Source: Basidiobolus ranarum (taxonomy: Eukaryota; Basidiobolomycota; Basidiobolomycetes; Basidiobolales). From it: a DNA stretch of 24,459 nt. Below the pieces are notes generated by a model. That model saw only the letters and a program-made list of their open reading frames with translations, was not told where the DNA came from and did not search any database. This document shows positions 10,107-19,811 of the stretch, piece after piece (the first letter of the stretch is position 1; each line of letters starts with the position of its first letter). The position numbers were made by a program, and so were the translations under genes. The DNA lies in the NCBI GenBank assembly GCA_040143965.1, contig JASJQH010007028.1:1-24459 (forward strand). The letters run 5' to 3'.

Positions 10107-10588
10107 TTAGACTCTAGGTCGACCATTAGGATATTTTAGTTGATAGTCTTTCTCTCGTTTGAATAAGAGTATATGTGGCTCTGGTGCTGAAAACAAAGAG
10201 AAAATTTAGAAAGGAAACTATTCGGAAATGAAATGAGTTACTATTTACCATGTATCAAGTAATGTTCCCAACCAGGTGATTGTACCACACCTAAACCTCT
10301 CCATTCGTGTTCGGGCATTAGCCGAGTGGTGGGTACGTATTTTGCAAGTGGTTTAGGTAGTGTGACATGTCTAAATGAAGAAACTAGTTTAGAAGAACCG
10401 AATCGCTTCCACAACAAAAGTAAGAAGTAGTAAAGTTACCGATATTCAAACTCATCATCACTGTATCGATCAGAATAATAAATCTGGTCTTGATATTTGT
10501 CAATATCATGTGCCTTTTGTCTCTCATCGATGATCTCCTCTTCTTCTGAGTAATCTGAGTACTCTTCGACTTCAGTTGGAACGGTCAT
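10107..10588 (-). CDS. CKS1: Cyclin-dependent kinase regulatory subunit (Cks1/Suc1)
   Basis: Minus-strand model: exons 10588-10440, 10370-10249 and 10186-10107, 116 aa, introns 69 and 62 nt, phases consistent. The CKS fold is clear: [20 protein letters not shown] (37-56), [20 protein letters not shown] (70-89) and the hinge [12 protein letters not shown] (90-101). CKS proteins bind cyclin-dependent kinases and dock phosphorylated substrates, acting in mitosis and the G1/S transition. The first 30 residues are an acidic extension ([13 protein letters not shown]) before the core. The C-terminal tail after the hinge strand is short. A TTGGCGCC sequence, close to an E2F-type site, lies on the minus strand about 50 bp before the start codon. 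The gene lies tail to tail with the helicase (196 bp apart) and 235 bp downstream of MGM1. Confidence 0.97.
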
Positions 10589-10636
10589 GCTCAAGAATTA
10601 GCGCTACTAGTAAAAAAAGGTAAAAAGGAATAACTT

Positions 10637-10646
10637 GAGGCGCCAA
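10637..10646 (-). promoter_or_regulatory. E2F-like GGCGCCAA site upstream of CKS1
   Basis: The plus strand reads GGCGCCAAT; the minus strand reads ATTGGCGCC, close to the E2F core TTSGCGC. It overlaps a CCAAT pentamer (10643-10647) and lies about 50-60 bp upstream of the CKS1 ATG. A role in cell-cycle expression is inference from position and partial match only. Confidence 0.3.
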
Positions 10647-10823
10647 TGTAATATATGAAATTAATTCTCACTTGGAGCTCAACCTCTACAGTTTACCTTA
10701 GGTAAGATAAACATAAACAAATCAATTCGGCCATGGTTTCCTCTTCAACCATTGGCCCACTCAAGGGCTAATCCAATAATTTATTATTTACACGAAATGA
10801 TTAATTTGTTTATTTAGTGACAT

Positions 10824-13614
10824 TCAACAATCAGCAATCTGAGGATTTCCTTGGGGATTTTCTTGACGTAGCAAAGTCAAATAATTCAACTTCTCTAATA
10901 TCTCTTCAAGGGTAAACTGACGCTCGGCCAAATTCAATTGTTTCATGACCTTAGGGTTCTGCTTGGCGAATTCGAGAATTTTACTCCGATCTAGTCCATA
11001 ATAGAGTAAATTATCCAATTCTCGTGGAAACTGGAACAAGAACTCGTTCAATAGCTCAATGTGGATAAACATGCTTGCTGTGTAGACCAATTTCTCCGAA
11101 ACCAGGCTTAAAAATACTTCTGGACACATGGTTCGATTCTCCGAATCTCGACACTTTTTGCTTTTGATCGTGGATAAACGTAATTTCAATAACATTGCTC
11201 GTTGTTTCAAGTAGATTGCTTCCTTGGCAATCTCCACTAATCTGGGGTTATGATGATTGCGCAGAGTTTGTTCGTTTAGGTCTAAGTCAACGTTTGCCTT
11301 CTTCAGCCTCTCTTCCTCTTTCTCAATATCTAGCAGATGCTTTATGGCGGATCGAAGTCGAGTCTTACCGACCGTTTTTTTGATGCGTTGGAGAACTTGT
11401 TCACACATCGTGATCTCCTTCTCAATCCAGGAGGCGGATCGCTTGACTGCTTCATCCCACTCCTCTTGTGTACTATCCACTTCGTATTTGTACGGTTTGA
11501 TGGTGTTCTCCACCTGATCCACTGTAATTGAGTACTTTGCTTGCAGGATTTCCTCGCTAAACTTGAGGATATTTTGTTGCGCATCAGGGTGGTGAATGAA
11601 TGGCTCCGTATTGGCAATCCTCTGGACATTGGACATGAGAGTATCTATAATCATCTGCGTTCCCAAGCGGCCCAACCCAGATTTGGTCAGTATAGAAGAA
11701 CAAGCATCGAGTTTTTGTTCCCAATACGCTTCCTTCATTGTATCTTTGGTAAGCTTGGAGAGGTTAGGGTCTGACCAATACATCTGCGCACATAGGTCCA
11801 TCACTCGTTGCTCCAATAATTGCCTTAGTTGTGAGCGAATTTCCGGTTTTCCGATGGTACCAGAGAATTCCTTGAATTGAAATTTCAAGGAATCTAAGGT
11901 TTCCGCTAGATAGGACTCTGGAGTTAATTTACGATCATTATATTGTACTTTATATTGATATCGGGTCTCTTCCAATTCCATTCGAATTTGATCCACTAAT
12001 GAATCTAAATTCTCCCCCATGTATTTCTCCAAAATCGTCATCAACTTCTTCCGAAGACTACCTATGCCTAGTTGTGGAAGGTTTTGGAGGTACATCGGAT
12101 GTGAGGTAAAGAATGCCTCGTTGTATCGAATGATTTCTTGGCTGGCGTTCTTTTGCGTGGCTTGCTGGTCTTGGCTACAGACTACTCCCATGTAGCCAAG
12201 AGTCAAAGGGTATTCTCGATTGTGAAGTAATTCTACTCCGCTCTCTGGTTGTACGAGGTCCATCTTAGTGATCACTCCAATGGTTCGTGTACCCAAGGGA
12301 TCTACTCTTCTACTGGAAAGAAGGGCCTCAGAGTTGGCCAAATCAACATCGGCTGGACATACGGCCAAGATGATGTTGGGCTCTTGAATGTATGATTCGC
12401 ACAATTCAAAGATCTTCTGCTTTAGTTCGGTGGGTTGATTGACATTGTGAACTTGAATGTACCCAGGTAGATCGATTAATGTCAAGTCAGGTACATTTGG
12501 GGAATGAATCTTCAGTTCAATCGGCTCGTTAGAAACACATTGACTTTCCGGTACTGAAAGATTCAAATCAGTTAAGGTTTGTTGAATCTGCTGAAAATCC
12601 ACCACTTTATTCATTCCAAGCTGTGGAAATTCTCCGTACTCTTCGTCAGAGTCTGGGGTATGAACCAGAGTCAACTCGAGCGGTCTACGAGTGACCATAT
12701 TGTTGCCCTTGGGTAAGAATTCCCTTCCTACAATTGACTCTAGAACGGAGCTTTTTCCAGAGCTTTGAGATCCAATAACAACAATACTAGGTAATTGAAT
12801 GTCTAAGCCATCCATTCCTTTAAGTAAATTCCGAATTTCGATCAATTTTTTCGTAAGAAGCATGAATTCGTTCGGACGAATTTGCGGTGGTTGGGGTTTG
12901 GATACAGTCTTTGGTGTCTCGATGACTTGAATCACCTTGGCTGGTATGGGCTCTATTCTGACTGGTTCCTCTATTGGAATAGGAGGTGTGACTGGTATAG
13001 GTATGTTTGGAGGAAGAACTTTCTCCGGTTTATATACAGCCTGTTCATCAGTTATAAATAGATTGGAAAAAAAGTCGGCTAGACCAACTTCAGGTAACCC
13101 CTTGTCTTTGGCAGAACCATAAAGTGACCCAATTCTAGATACGCCATCTAGTACCCAATCTGGCACCATTTGGTGAGATAATTCTGTTTCAAGGAGAAAA
13201 ATATCAATGACTGTAATACTTCACTGGTCAGATATAAGAAATAAAGAGCCACATACCATTAACACGATAAGAAATGTAGCCAGCAGTACCAGCACCGACA
13301 CCAGCAAAGGCTAAAGGTATCCGAGTAACTTTTAATAAAATTCTTATTGGGGTGAAAGAGGCATTTCTTTGAGGTATCCTATGAAGAGTTATACTCTTAG
13401 GAAAGATGGAGTTGTTAGCATATGAATTAATGGACAAGAGTGAGTTTCTTGGAACTGTTCTTGTATTCACAAGCTTGAGTCCCGTGTTTACTGTGGTGTG
13501 AGTAGCTCGAAAAAAATTGGTAGTTCTCACTAATGGAAAAGATTTGCTTATGGTTGTTCTTAAACTACTGCCTGCCACTCCCCTTGCCACTCCCCTTGCC
13601 ACTCTACTATACAT
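10824..13614 (-). CDS. MGM1: Mitochondrial dynamin-like GTPase (Mgm1/OPA1 type)
   Basis: Minus-strand model: exons 13614-13257 and 13183-10824, 905 aa, close to yeast Mgm1 (about 900). The splice (VN|ELSHQM) uses GTATGT and an AACAG acceptor, intron 73 nt. Residues 1-90 are Arg/Ser/Thr-rich with almost no acids, a mitochondrial presequence that begins with a repeated RGVA unit. A transmembrane helix follows at about 97-116 (TRIPLAFAGVGAGTAGYISY). After a Pro-rich linker comes the GTPase domain: G1 GSQSSGKS (257-264), G2 TRRPLELTL, G3 DLPG (357-360), G4 TKMD (425-428). The remaining helical region forms the middle/stalk and GED-like segments. The family drives inner-membrane fusion and cristae shape. 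No clearly hydrophobic second segment, where rhomboid protease cuts yeast Mgm1, is visible. The gene diverges from the fucosyltransferase-like gene. Confidence 0.95.
13574..13609 (-). repeat. Three 12-bp units in the MGM1 presequence
   Basis: GCCACTCCCCTT occurs twice in tandem, followed by a diverged third copy. On the minus strand these encode a repeated Arg-Gly-Val-Ala-like tetrapeptide at the very start of the presequence, adding positive charge. Confidence 0.75.
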
Positions 13615-13975
13615 ATTTCAATAGAAACGTATTGACAGAAAAGAAGGGGTTAAGACTAAGTTAAGAAATGATAAGAATCACAAATTTGAAAAGGGATTAG
13701 CCTAAGGTAAGTAATGTGACCAAATCAGTCATTTTTCTGAATGATGAAATGCTGAGGGATGATAACTGCGGGTAGAATAAATACTCCATCACTGGTTGTT
13801 GTATGAATTGAACACAAGCTACATTGTGATGATTTCATATAAAATGCGGGGTCAGCTCTAAAGGATAAAGTCCTTATATTAGCTAATTTTGGAATGTAGG
13901 AGTGCATTCTCATATCTCTCATAACTTGGACTCCGCTCTTCTCCCTTTGTATCCAACAACGACGGGTAGTATACT
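13615..13975. promoter_or_regulatory. Divergent promoter region, MGM1 / fucosyltransferase-like gene
   Basis: 361 bp separate two start codons on opposite strands. No specific site was recognised. A 65-codon minus-strand open frame inside it has no recognisable features and is not called. Confidence 0.5.
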
Positions 13976-15274
13976 ATGCGACGCGCTTTTAAGATAGCTT
14001 TAGCTCTAGCTATTATCTTGGCCACCTCCATATATCTTACCATACCAGAACGTGGAGACTCTCTTGGACATTCTTTGGACGTTTCTCTACAACAGAAAAA
14101 GATAGAGGCTTTACCGGAAGAGAAATTTCTTGTATACTTACCTCAAGATACTTTTTATCATCAAAAAATAGGCTTAGAGAACGGGATATTGCTGGCGTAC
14201 TATCTAAATCGCACCCTTATCGTACCACCAGTATATCTGGGAAATAGCATAGAATGGGCGCCTTTTGATTCACTCTATTCTCAAGTTACAAGTAAAAGCA
14301 AACAACTTAAAAAGTATTGTAGTGATATAGTATTAAGCAAATTACCAAGTGAATGCCTTTCTTACACTTCTTGGACCAAACTCCCCTGGTCTTACTTTTT
14401 TGACTTTTCTAAAATCACCGATTATGTTCGTATCTATGAGGAACAGGATATTTCTATCGAAAATCTAGGCCGATATGGTATCTCAGTGGACGATATTAGT
14501 GTGCTAGAAGAGGATATGAAGTATCACTACAAGTTCTCCGATGCATCTATCCCGACTGATGCCCTCAAAGGCCATTTCAAATCCTTGTTCCATGTCTCCA
14601 AGTTTCAGGATCAAAAGCTACTCTATATTCACTCTTTGAATGGACGAGGCCGCGTGCAGGCTAGCCATCCTAATAACTCTATGGTATTCCAAGAGATGTT
14701 GAAAAGTTATGTATGGAAGAATCAAGCAATTTTGGATGTGGCGAACACTATCATTGACATGCTAGGTGGAGTAGGAAATTATATTGGCGTTGAGATTCCA
14801 ACCCTAGGACTCGAGTTTTCGGACCGAACCCCAGAGAATGTTAGGGAGATTCTGGCTACACTTGCGGAGAAGACTCCCGAGTGTCAAAACTCCACTAGAT
14901 CTAGCATCCATAAATGCTTACCTCGCACACCAGAAGATATATGCGGTTCACCAATTATCTATCTAAGTACTGATTCAATCAACCCACGCTCGCACACTGA
15001 CCTGACTCCATTATTTCAGCAGTATCCATGCACATTCACCCTACAGGATTTCCACAAAGCGTTTTCATCGTTGAGCAACCAAGTCAACAATGACGACCAG
15101 GTCAATTTAGCGCCATTCTTGGCTTCTATGACAGAAACCGAGATTGTCTCTAGAGGTTCGTTCGTAGCTAACATAAGGAACTCCATGCAGGGCTCTTATG
15201 CAGCCTTGCTACATGATATATATTTTCACCAAAGAAGTAAAATCTACACAAAGATGGACTTCTCTAACCCGTAG
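13976..15274 (+). CDS. O-fucosyltransferase-like glycosyltransferase, type II membrane protein
   Basis: An intronless frame of 432 codons. Residues 5-22 form a signal anchor after MRRAFK, giving a type II Golgi/ER topology. The lumenal part begins with FLVYLPQDTFYHQKIGLENG and a LNRTLIVPP stretch, typical of the GDP-fucose O-fucosyltransferase-like family abundant in early-diverging fungi. Further family-like blocks are IIYLSTDSINPRSH (327-340), the FPCTF-like PCTFTLQDF (351-359) and SRGSFVANIRNSMQGSYAAL near the C-terminus. Such enzymes transfer fucose or another sugar from a nucleotide donor to secreted proteins. Oddity: the block where I expect the donor-binding GVHxR motif reads YIGVEIPT (269-276), lacking both His and Arg. 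It may therefore be inactive or use another chemistry. Family membership is fairly sure; substrate unknown. Confidence 0.8.
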   Translation: MRRAFKIALALAIILATSIYLTIPERGDSLGHSLDVSLQQKKIEALPEEKFLVYLPQDTFYHQKIGLENGILLAYYLNRTLIVPPVYLGNSIEWAPFDSLYSQVTSKSKQLKKYCSDIVLSKLPSECLSYTSWTKLPWSYFFDFSKITDYVRIYEEQDISIENLGRYGISVDDISVLEEDMKYHYKFSDASIPTDALKGHFKSLFHVSKFQDQKLLYIHSLNGRGRVQASHPNNSMVFQEMLKSYVWKNQAILDVANTIIDMLGGVGNYIGVEIPTLGLEFSDRTPENVREILATLAEKTPECQNSTRSSIHKCLPRTPEDICGSPIIYLSTDSINPRSHTDLTPLFQQYPCTFTLQDFHKAFSSLSNQVNNDDQVNLAPFLASMTETEIVSRGSFVANIRNSMQGSYAALLHDIYFHQRSKIYTKMDFSNP

Positions 15275-15661
15275 AAGCTTGTGTAATATTAATAGCTTAA
15301 TCCCATTCGTCCCATTTGTCTCTATATTTACCAATGTTAATAAATGAAATCCAACATGTTAGCCCCTGAATCTGAATCAAGAACACATATATATATCACA
15401 TGTTAATCTAAAAATTCTTTCTGATTTGTCAAACTAATATGAAATGTTGTCTGACTTAGTTGCGGTTGTTATGATTAATTCAGCATCTGAACTTAATTTG
15501 TGCGATCCTTGATTGTCTTTTTTTGGCGTACTTCTTTGACTCTCTTGTCGTTTAAAGCAATTGATTTTTAGTATTTGTTTGCTCTTTAATCTTGGTTTAT
15601 ATATTGACTGGTTTTCAAAAAAAACCTGGATCCTAATAACGAGTATATCTTGTAAGCACTA
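15275..15661. other. Intergenic region
   Basis: 387 bp between two genes on the same strand. A short (AT)n run lies near 15388-15396, and T-rich and A-rich tracts lie near 15520 and 15617. It presumably holds the terminator of the upstream gene and the promoter of the next. Confidence 0.4.
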
Positions 15662-17520
15662 ATGATGGGGGAACCTACTTTGACTATGCCTTCTTTAAGT
15701 CCAGAAGTTTTATCGATCCAACAAGAGCTGGATCAAATACAGGATGAAAACATCAAAGTAAGCTTGGTGAAATATGGAATTTCAGCACTGTCTTAATGTA
15801 TCCCCCCATAGAATAACCATTACTCTATGACCACCTCTAGTTATTAACGAAGCTCCAGGAATTTAAAGAAAATAACGCAACTTTAACCGATGAAAATGAG
15901 TTTTTTAAAAAGGTACTTTACGCTCACCTTACTCTTCAGTTGCACCAACTATTAGCGTATGTGTGGAATCTCATACTAAACCTGATCATATTTCACTTTA
16001 TTAGAAATATACAACTATTCAACAGGAAACGGCAACTACAGCAAATATGTATAATCGTCTCGAAACACAACTTTATCAATATGAAACAGAACTTAGCGAG
16101 TTGAGACAAGATAACCAAACACTTAATCGTTCACGTCGTGAACTGGAAAAGAAACTAGAACTTGAGGTGAAATTGATGTTTCCTTTGTTGACGATATTAT
16201 TCTATTTTGGAACTAAATCTTACTACCTCCCTTCTTTCACTAGACTATCTCCTTTGAAAAAGAAAGAGCCACTTTTACCGAAAAAATCAATCAACTTTCT
16301 ACCCAGGTCAAATCTCTTCAGAGGCTTAAGCATACACCCTCTATAGCACGCTCTGGTACTCGAGGTAATGACCGGTTTATTCCCTAACACCACTTTAACA
16401 TATATAGATCGCTCATTCTTATATCATTGTCACTAGAATCAATGGATGAAGTAAATGAAGCCAAAGCTGAGGATATCTCTATCCTTCTCAAAGAAAGTAA
16501 AATTCTCTCGAAAACGGTCAAATCACAGGATAGACTGATCCTGGAACTTCGGGAAGAGATAGAAAAGGTTCTTAAAGCATGAATTCAATTTATACAATTC
16601 AATACTTAAATAGTATCTAGGTCAAGCAGGGTACGCGGGCAGCTATCGCACGTTACGAGAATCAATCACTAAAAATGTCGGCACTGGAAAATGAAAAGAA
16701 TCAGTTAAAACAAGTGAATCAGACATTAATGGAAGAAAACGAATCGTATCAGGTTCTCTTGCATGAGAAAACAATGAGTGGAAGCTTTATGCTTAATCCT
16801 CTTTTGCAGGTTGGTACTTTTCTGTTTATCATGTTCGTTTGGCTTATGTACTCACCGAGTGTTTAGAATCGATTTGATGCCATCGAGGAAGAGGATGAAG
16901 CAGCCCCTCTGGCTCTAGAGATTCTCTCTATCCCTACTACACCTATTGCTCAAACATTTGCTGAATCGAACTTTATGGTTGAAAGTGAGTTTGGTCGATA
17001 TCCTTCTTTATGTTGAAGTATATACTAATTCTGGTTGTTTGAAGAACTCAAAGACGATGTCAAACTGTCCAAGGACGAGAATAAGACATTGAAAGATGAG
17101 AACAAGGCCTTGACCTTATACGTTAATAAAATCCTCACTAGGATTATGGAAAGTGGGCAAATGATGGAGGTCTTGGCTTCCGACTACACTTCGCCCAGAG
17201 TTGAACCTCTTAAACCTTCAGTGTCGAGCATAAAAAGCGAGAGTTCAGTTGAGCATAGTACTCCACCAGTGAAATCTAACCCAGTCACTCCCCTCCGTGG
17301 TAGATCCAACACCTTGTATCATCCCCCTACCAAAGTGTCTTTCGATGATACGGAAAGTACAGAAAGCAAGGATGACAGCCCAAGTAAATCTAATCGTATG
17401 CGTAGATCGAATTCTATGAGTGCAAGTCCGATCAATGGATTCCGTGCTGCCTTGAAGAGAATGAGTATGACGGGTTGGAAGAATGGCAATGGCTCCCCGC
17501 AACCAGCACAAACACAGTAA
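15662..17520 (+). CDS. Coiled-coil protein, 8 exons
   Basis: Model exons: 15662-15757, 15841-15912, 16005-16166, 16244-16364, 16437-16567, 16621-16809, 16867-16984 and 17045-17520; 454 aa with all phases consistent. From about residue 15 to 300 the sequence is a broken series of heptad-like segments (LSIQQELDQIQDENIK, LETQLYQYETELSELRQDNQ, LENEKNQLKQVNQTLMEENE). The last block ENKALTLYVNKILTRIMES (about 315-335) resembles fungal proteins annotated as M-protein-repeat or septation-related coiled-coil proteins, but I cannot fix the family. The C-terminal 110 residues are Ser/Pro/Lys-rich and probably disordered, with several SP/TP sites. No signal peptide or membrane segment is visible. It is likely a cytoskeletal, vesicle or scaffold protein. 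Two donors (GTTCTT and GTTGGT) are weak, so those exon ends are the least sure. Confidence 0.75.
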
Positions 17521-18067
17521 ATTCAGCTTCATCTTCTCTCACCTAATCTTTCGACCAGTGAGTTTCTATCTTTTTACCCTCATAATCTAATTTAAGACAG
17601 TTTCACTGCCTGAAAGTATGCCGTCGATCGCCATTAGCTATCACCACATAAATATCCACCTCATGCCGTTTTATTAATAATGTTGTATACCTACTGTTCC
17701 CTTCCCTCTTCTCTTCTTTCGCCCGCTTTGACTCGTGCTGTGAAACAAATAACGCAATTCTTTACCCAGTTCCTGTCAATTCTAAAAGTTACTTTTTATC
17801 TATTTACACCCTGTTTTATTACTTTTGAGTCAAGGTATCTTACTCACCCTCCAAATACATAAAGATGCCAATTCATTCAACTACCAAGACTTGTTTCATT
17901 GTTTCTATAGACAGAAATAATTATCTACCATGAAAGCATTTACTCTATTATTGAATTCACCTTTACTACAAAGAGAATGTCTTGGGATTAAAGTGTGATA
18001 TAATGTGTATTCTAAGTGGGTTACTGGGATTTACGTCTAGGGGAAAATTGATATTTCAATATGGGGA
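17521..18067. other. Intergenic region between convergent genes
   Basis: 547 bp between the 3' ends of the coiled-coil gene (+) and the LPMO gene (-). It is T/C-rich in the middle. A 60-codon plus-strand open frame there is not supported as a gene. Confidence 0.45.
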
Positions 18068-19048
18068 TTAATAGCTACAATACATTTGATTCACCTCTCC
18101 GTAACATAAAGTGCCTGGAGCACATCGACGATTGTATTCGTAACCGTTAGTACAGACCTTAAATTCTGATGATTGTCCAGAGTTAACGCATTTCACTTCA
18201 TAACCCGAGCAACGAACAAGCTTATTGTCGGTAGTGACGTTGTTAATATGTGGGGTGTTTGACTTGGTAGCTTTCACTGGTTCATCAATTTTGGATGGTT
18301 TAACGGGTGGATTGGTCTTCATTGGTTTGATGGGTTTAGTAGGCTCGGTTTCTTGTTCTGATTCTACTTCAGAATCCGAGAAACCTTCGGACTCGGAATC
18401 ACTCGAAGGTTCAGATGTACTGTTATTGTTGGCTATGATTTTAACTATCGGTCTCTTGGGGAAAAGATCTTTGCCGCTGTATTCACCAAAAGTAAATTCC
18501 GGTATAGTGACATAACCAGGGAGATTCACTACCAGGAGTTTAGGCCCCGATACATAACCATTGGGTTTTCCCAGTATCTCAATATCTGCACAGTTCATAT
18601 AGTACTCTCGATTTCCTGTCTTATTGATCCAAGTCCAGGCCAAAGTAGCCCGACCGCTGGGGGCACCACTAGGGATTGTAACATTAAACACGAGTGAACC
18701 AATTAAGCAGTCATCAAATACATCCTTTAGAACGACAAAAGTTTTATCATCATAAGAGATGGCAAATTGGCAATGTCCTCCATTATGTGGAGCTCCTCCT
18801 CCAATTTTAACTGGAAAAGTATTCCCCGCTTTAATGGTCTGAACTACCCCTCCTTTATGATACCCGCGACAAGGGAATGGCCAGCGACTTGGATCTAAAG
18901 GAGAGTTCATATCAAAGTCTGGATAGCCTTTGTAGGTGGGATTAAATTGGGACATACGTGGTGGTGGCTGAACCATCTCCATATGACCACTAACATATGA
19001 AGTAATAGTTAGCAAAATTACGGACAGGGTTAATCTAAAGTAAATCAT
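18068..19048 (-). CDS. AA11-like lytic polysaccharide monooxygenase with C-terminal chitin-binding-like domain
   Basis: An intronless frame of 326 aa. A signal peptide (1-21, ending YVSG) leaves His22 as the mature N-terminus, the first half of the copper histidine brace (HMEMVQPPPR). The second brace His is probably H88 (GGGAPHNGGHCQF). WTWINKTGNREYYMNCADIE (138-157) matches the AA11 block and supplies the axial Tyr, probably Y150. AA11 enzymes cleave chitin oxidatively using copper and a peroxide or oxygen co-substrate. A Ser/Glu-rich then Lys/Pro/Thr-rich linker (about 208-272) leads to a six-Cys domain (Cys 280, 287, 299, 309, 315, 324) with CAPGTLC, resembling CBM19-type chitin binding. 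A TATA-like TTATATATAT lies at 19091-19100. The gene diverges from the bicupin. Sure of the LPMO fold; AA11 versus a close family, and chitin as substrate, are inferred. Confidence 0.88.
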   Translation of the reverse strand: MIYFRLTLSVILLTITSYVSGHMEMVQPPPRMSQFNPTYKGYPDFDMNSPLDPSRWPFPCRGYHKGGVVQTIKAGNTFPVKIGGGAPHNGGHCQFAISYDDKTFVVLKDVFDDCLIGSLVFNVTIPSGAPSGRATLAWTWINKTGNREYYMNCADIEILGKPNGYVSGPKLLVVNLPGYVTIPEFTFGEYSGKDLFPKRPIVKIIANNNSTSEPSSDSESEGFSDSEVESEQETEPTKPIKPMKTNPPVKPSKIDEPVKATKSNTPHINNVTTDNKLVRCSGYEVKCVNSGQSSEFKVCTNGYEYNRRCAPGTLCYGEVNQMYCSY

Positions 19049-19811
19049 TATATTAGGGGTTAAGTACTAAGAAGATGAAGAGAAGGCAAGTTATATATAT
19101 TCAAATACTGAACATTTTGTCCAGGTTTTCCTTATTGTCTGGTATCATTGTATCGGCGAACATTTGTATGAGTTTTATTAAATTGGATCACATAATGACT
19201 AGTACAATATCCATATTCGCTGTGGAAAAGTAAAATCAATCGATATAAGAGATCCTACTAACGGTTAAAGATTCAATTGTCCAGATCAATAAGATATCGT
19301 CATTGTAACTCCGCTAACAGAGGAAAGTTGTTAAGGGGGGAATGGTCTATCTGTGCTATAAGATTCCTTCACTTCAAACGTTAAACAGGATATATGGAGC
19401 CGGTAGAACTGACATCCCGCATTTACCTATATTGGAATATAAATGCACCAACTTAACACCTCATGATCAGGAACGCTGACTTCTATTTTTATATAACCTT
19501 TTTGCATTCAAAGTACCAGTCTTAGTGCATATATAAATAAATCCAAAATTCACCCACCCAATTGTGGTGCAATGAGAGCAAACAAACAAATGTATACGAT
19601 CTGAGTTTTCAAAACCTGTCCAGTAACCAGGTCTGGCAATATGCGGCGTTTTTTTGAGAATCATATTCAAGTTTTCCTTATGCAACATTATCTCTGCTAG
19701 TGGCACGATTATGATTGATCAACATTCTGTGAGTGTACTTTTGGTCCAGAAGTAAATGCCTACTTAAACTCGACTCTGTCTTGGTGTTCTCTATTCTATC
19801 AGTCTTTTATA
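19049..19811. promoter_or_regulatory. Divergent promoter region, LPMO / bicupin
   Basis: 763 bp between two start codons of secreted-protein genes. The TATA-like sequence on the LPMO side (19091-19100) is the only element I can point to. A 79-codon minus-strand frame (19467-19706) has no recognisable domain and is treated as chance. Confidence 0.5.
19091..19100 (-). promoter_or_regulatory. TATA-like box of the LPMO gene
   Basis: TTATATATAT on the plus strand (ATATATATAA on the minus strand), 43-52 bp upstream of the LPMO start codon, a plausible distance for a core promoter with a short leader. Confidence 0.45.

Noticed and set aside
13725-13922. 65-codon minus-strand frame between MGM1 and the fucosyltransferase-like gene
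   Set aside because: Lies in a divergent promoter, no domain, likely chance.
17680-17862. 60-codon plus-strand frame
   Set aside because: T/C-rich composition gives a hydrophobic product by base bias; no supporting signals.
19467-19706. 79-codon minus-strand frame in the LPMO/bicupin promoter
   Set aside because: No recognisable domain or signal peptide; length is within chance in AT-rich intergenic DNA.
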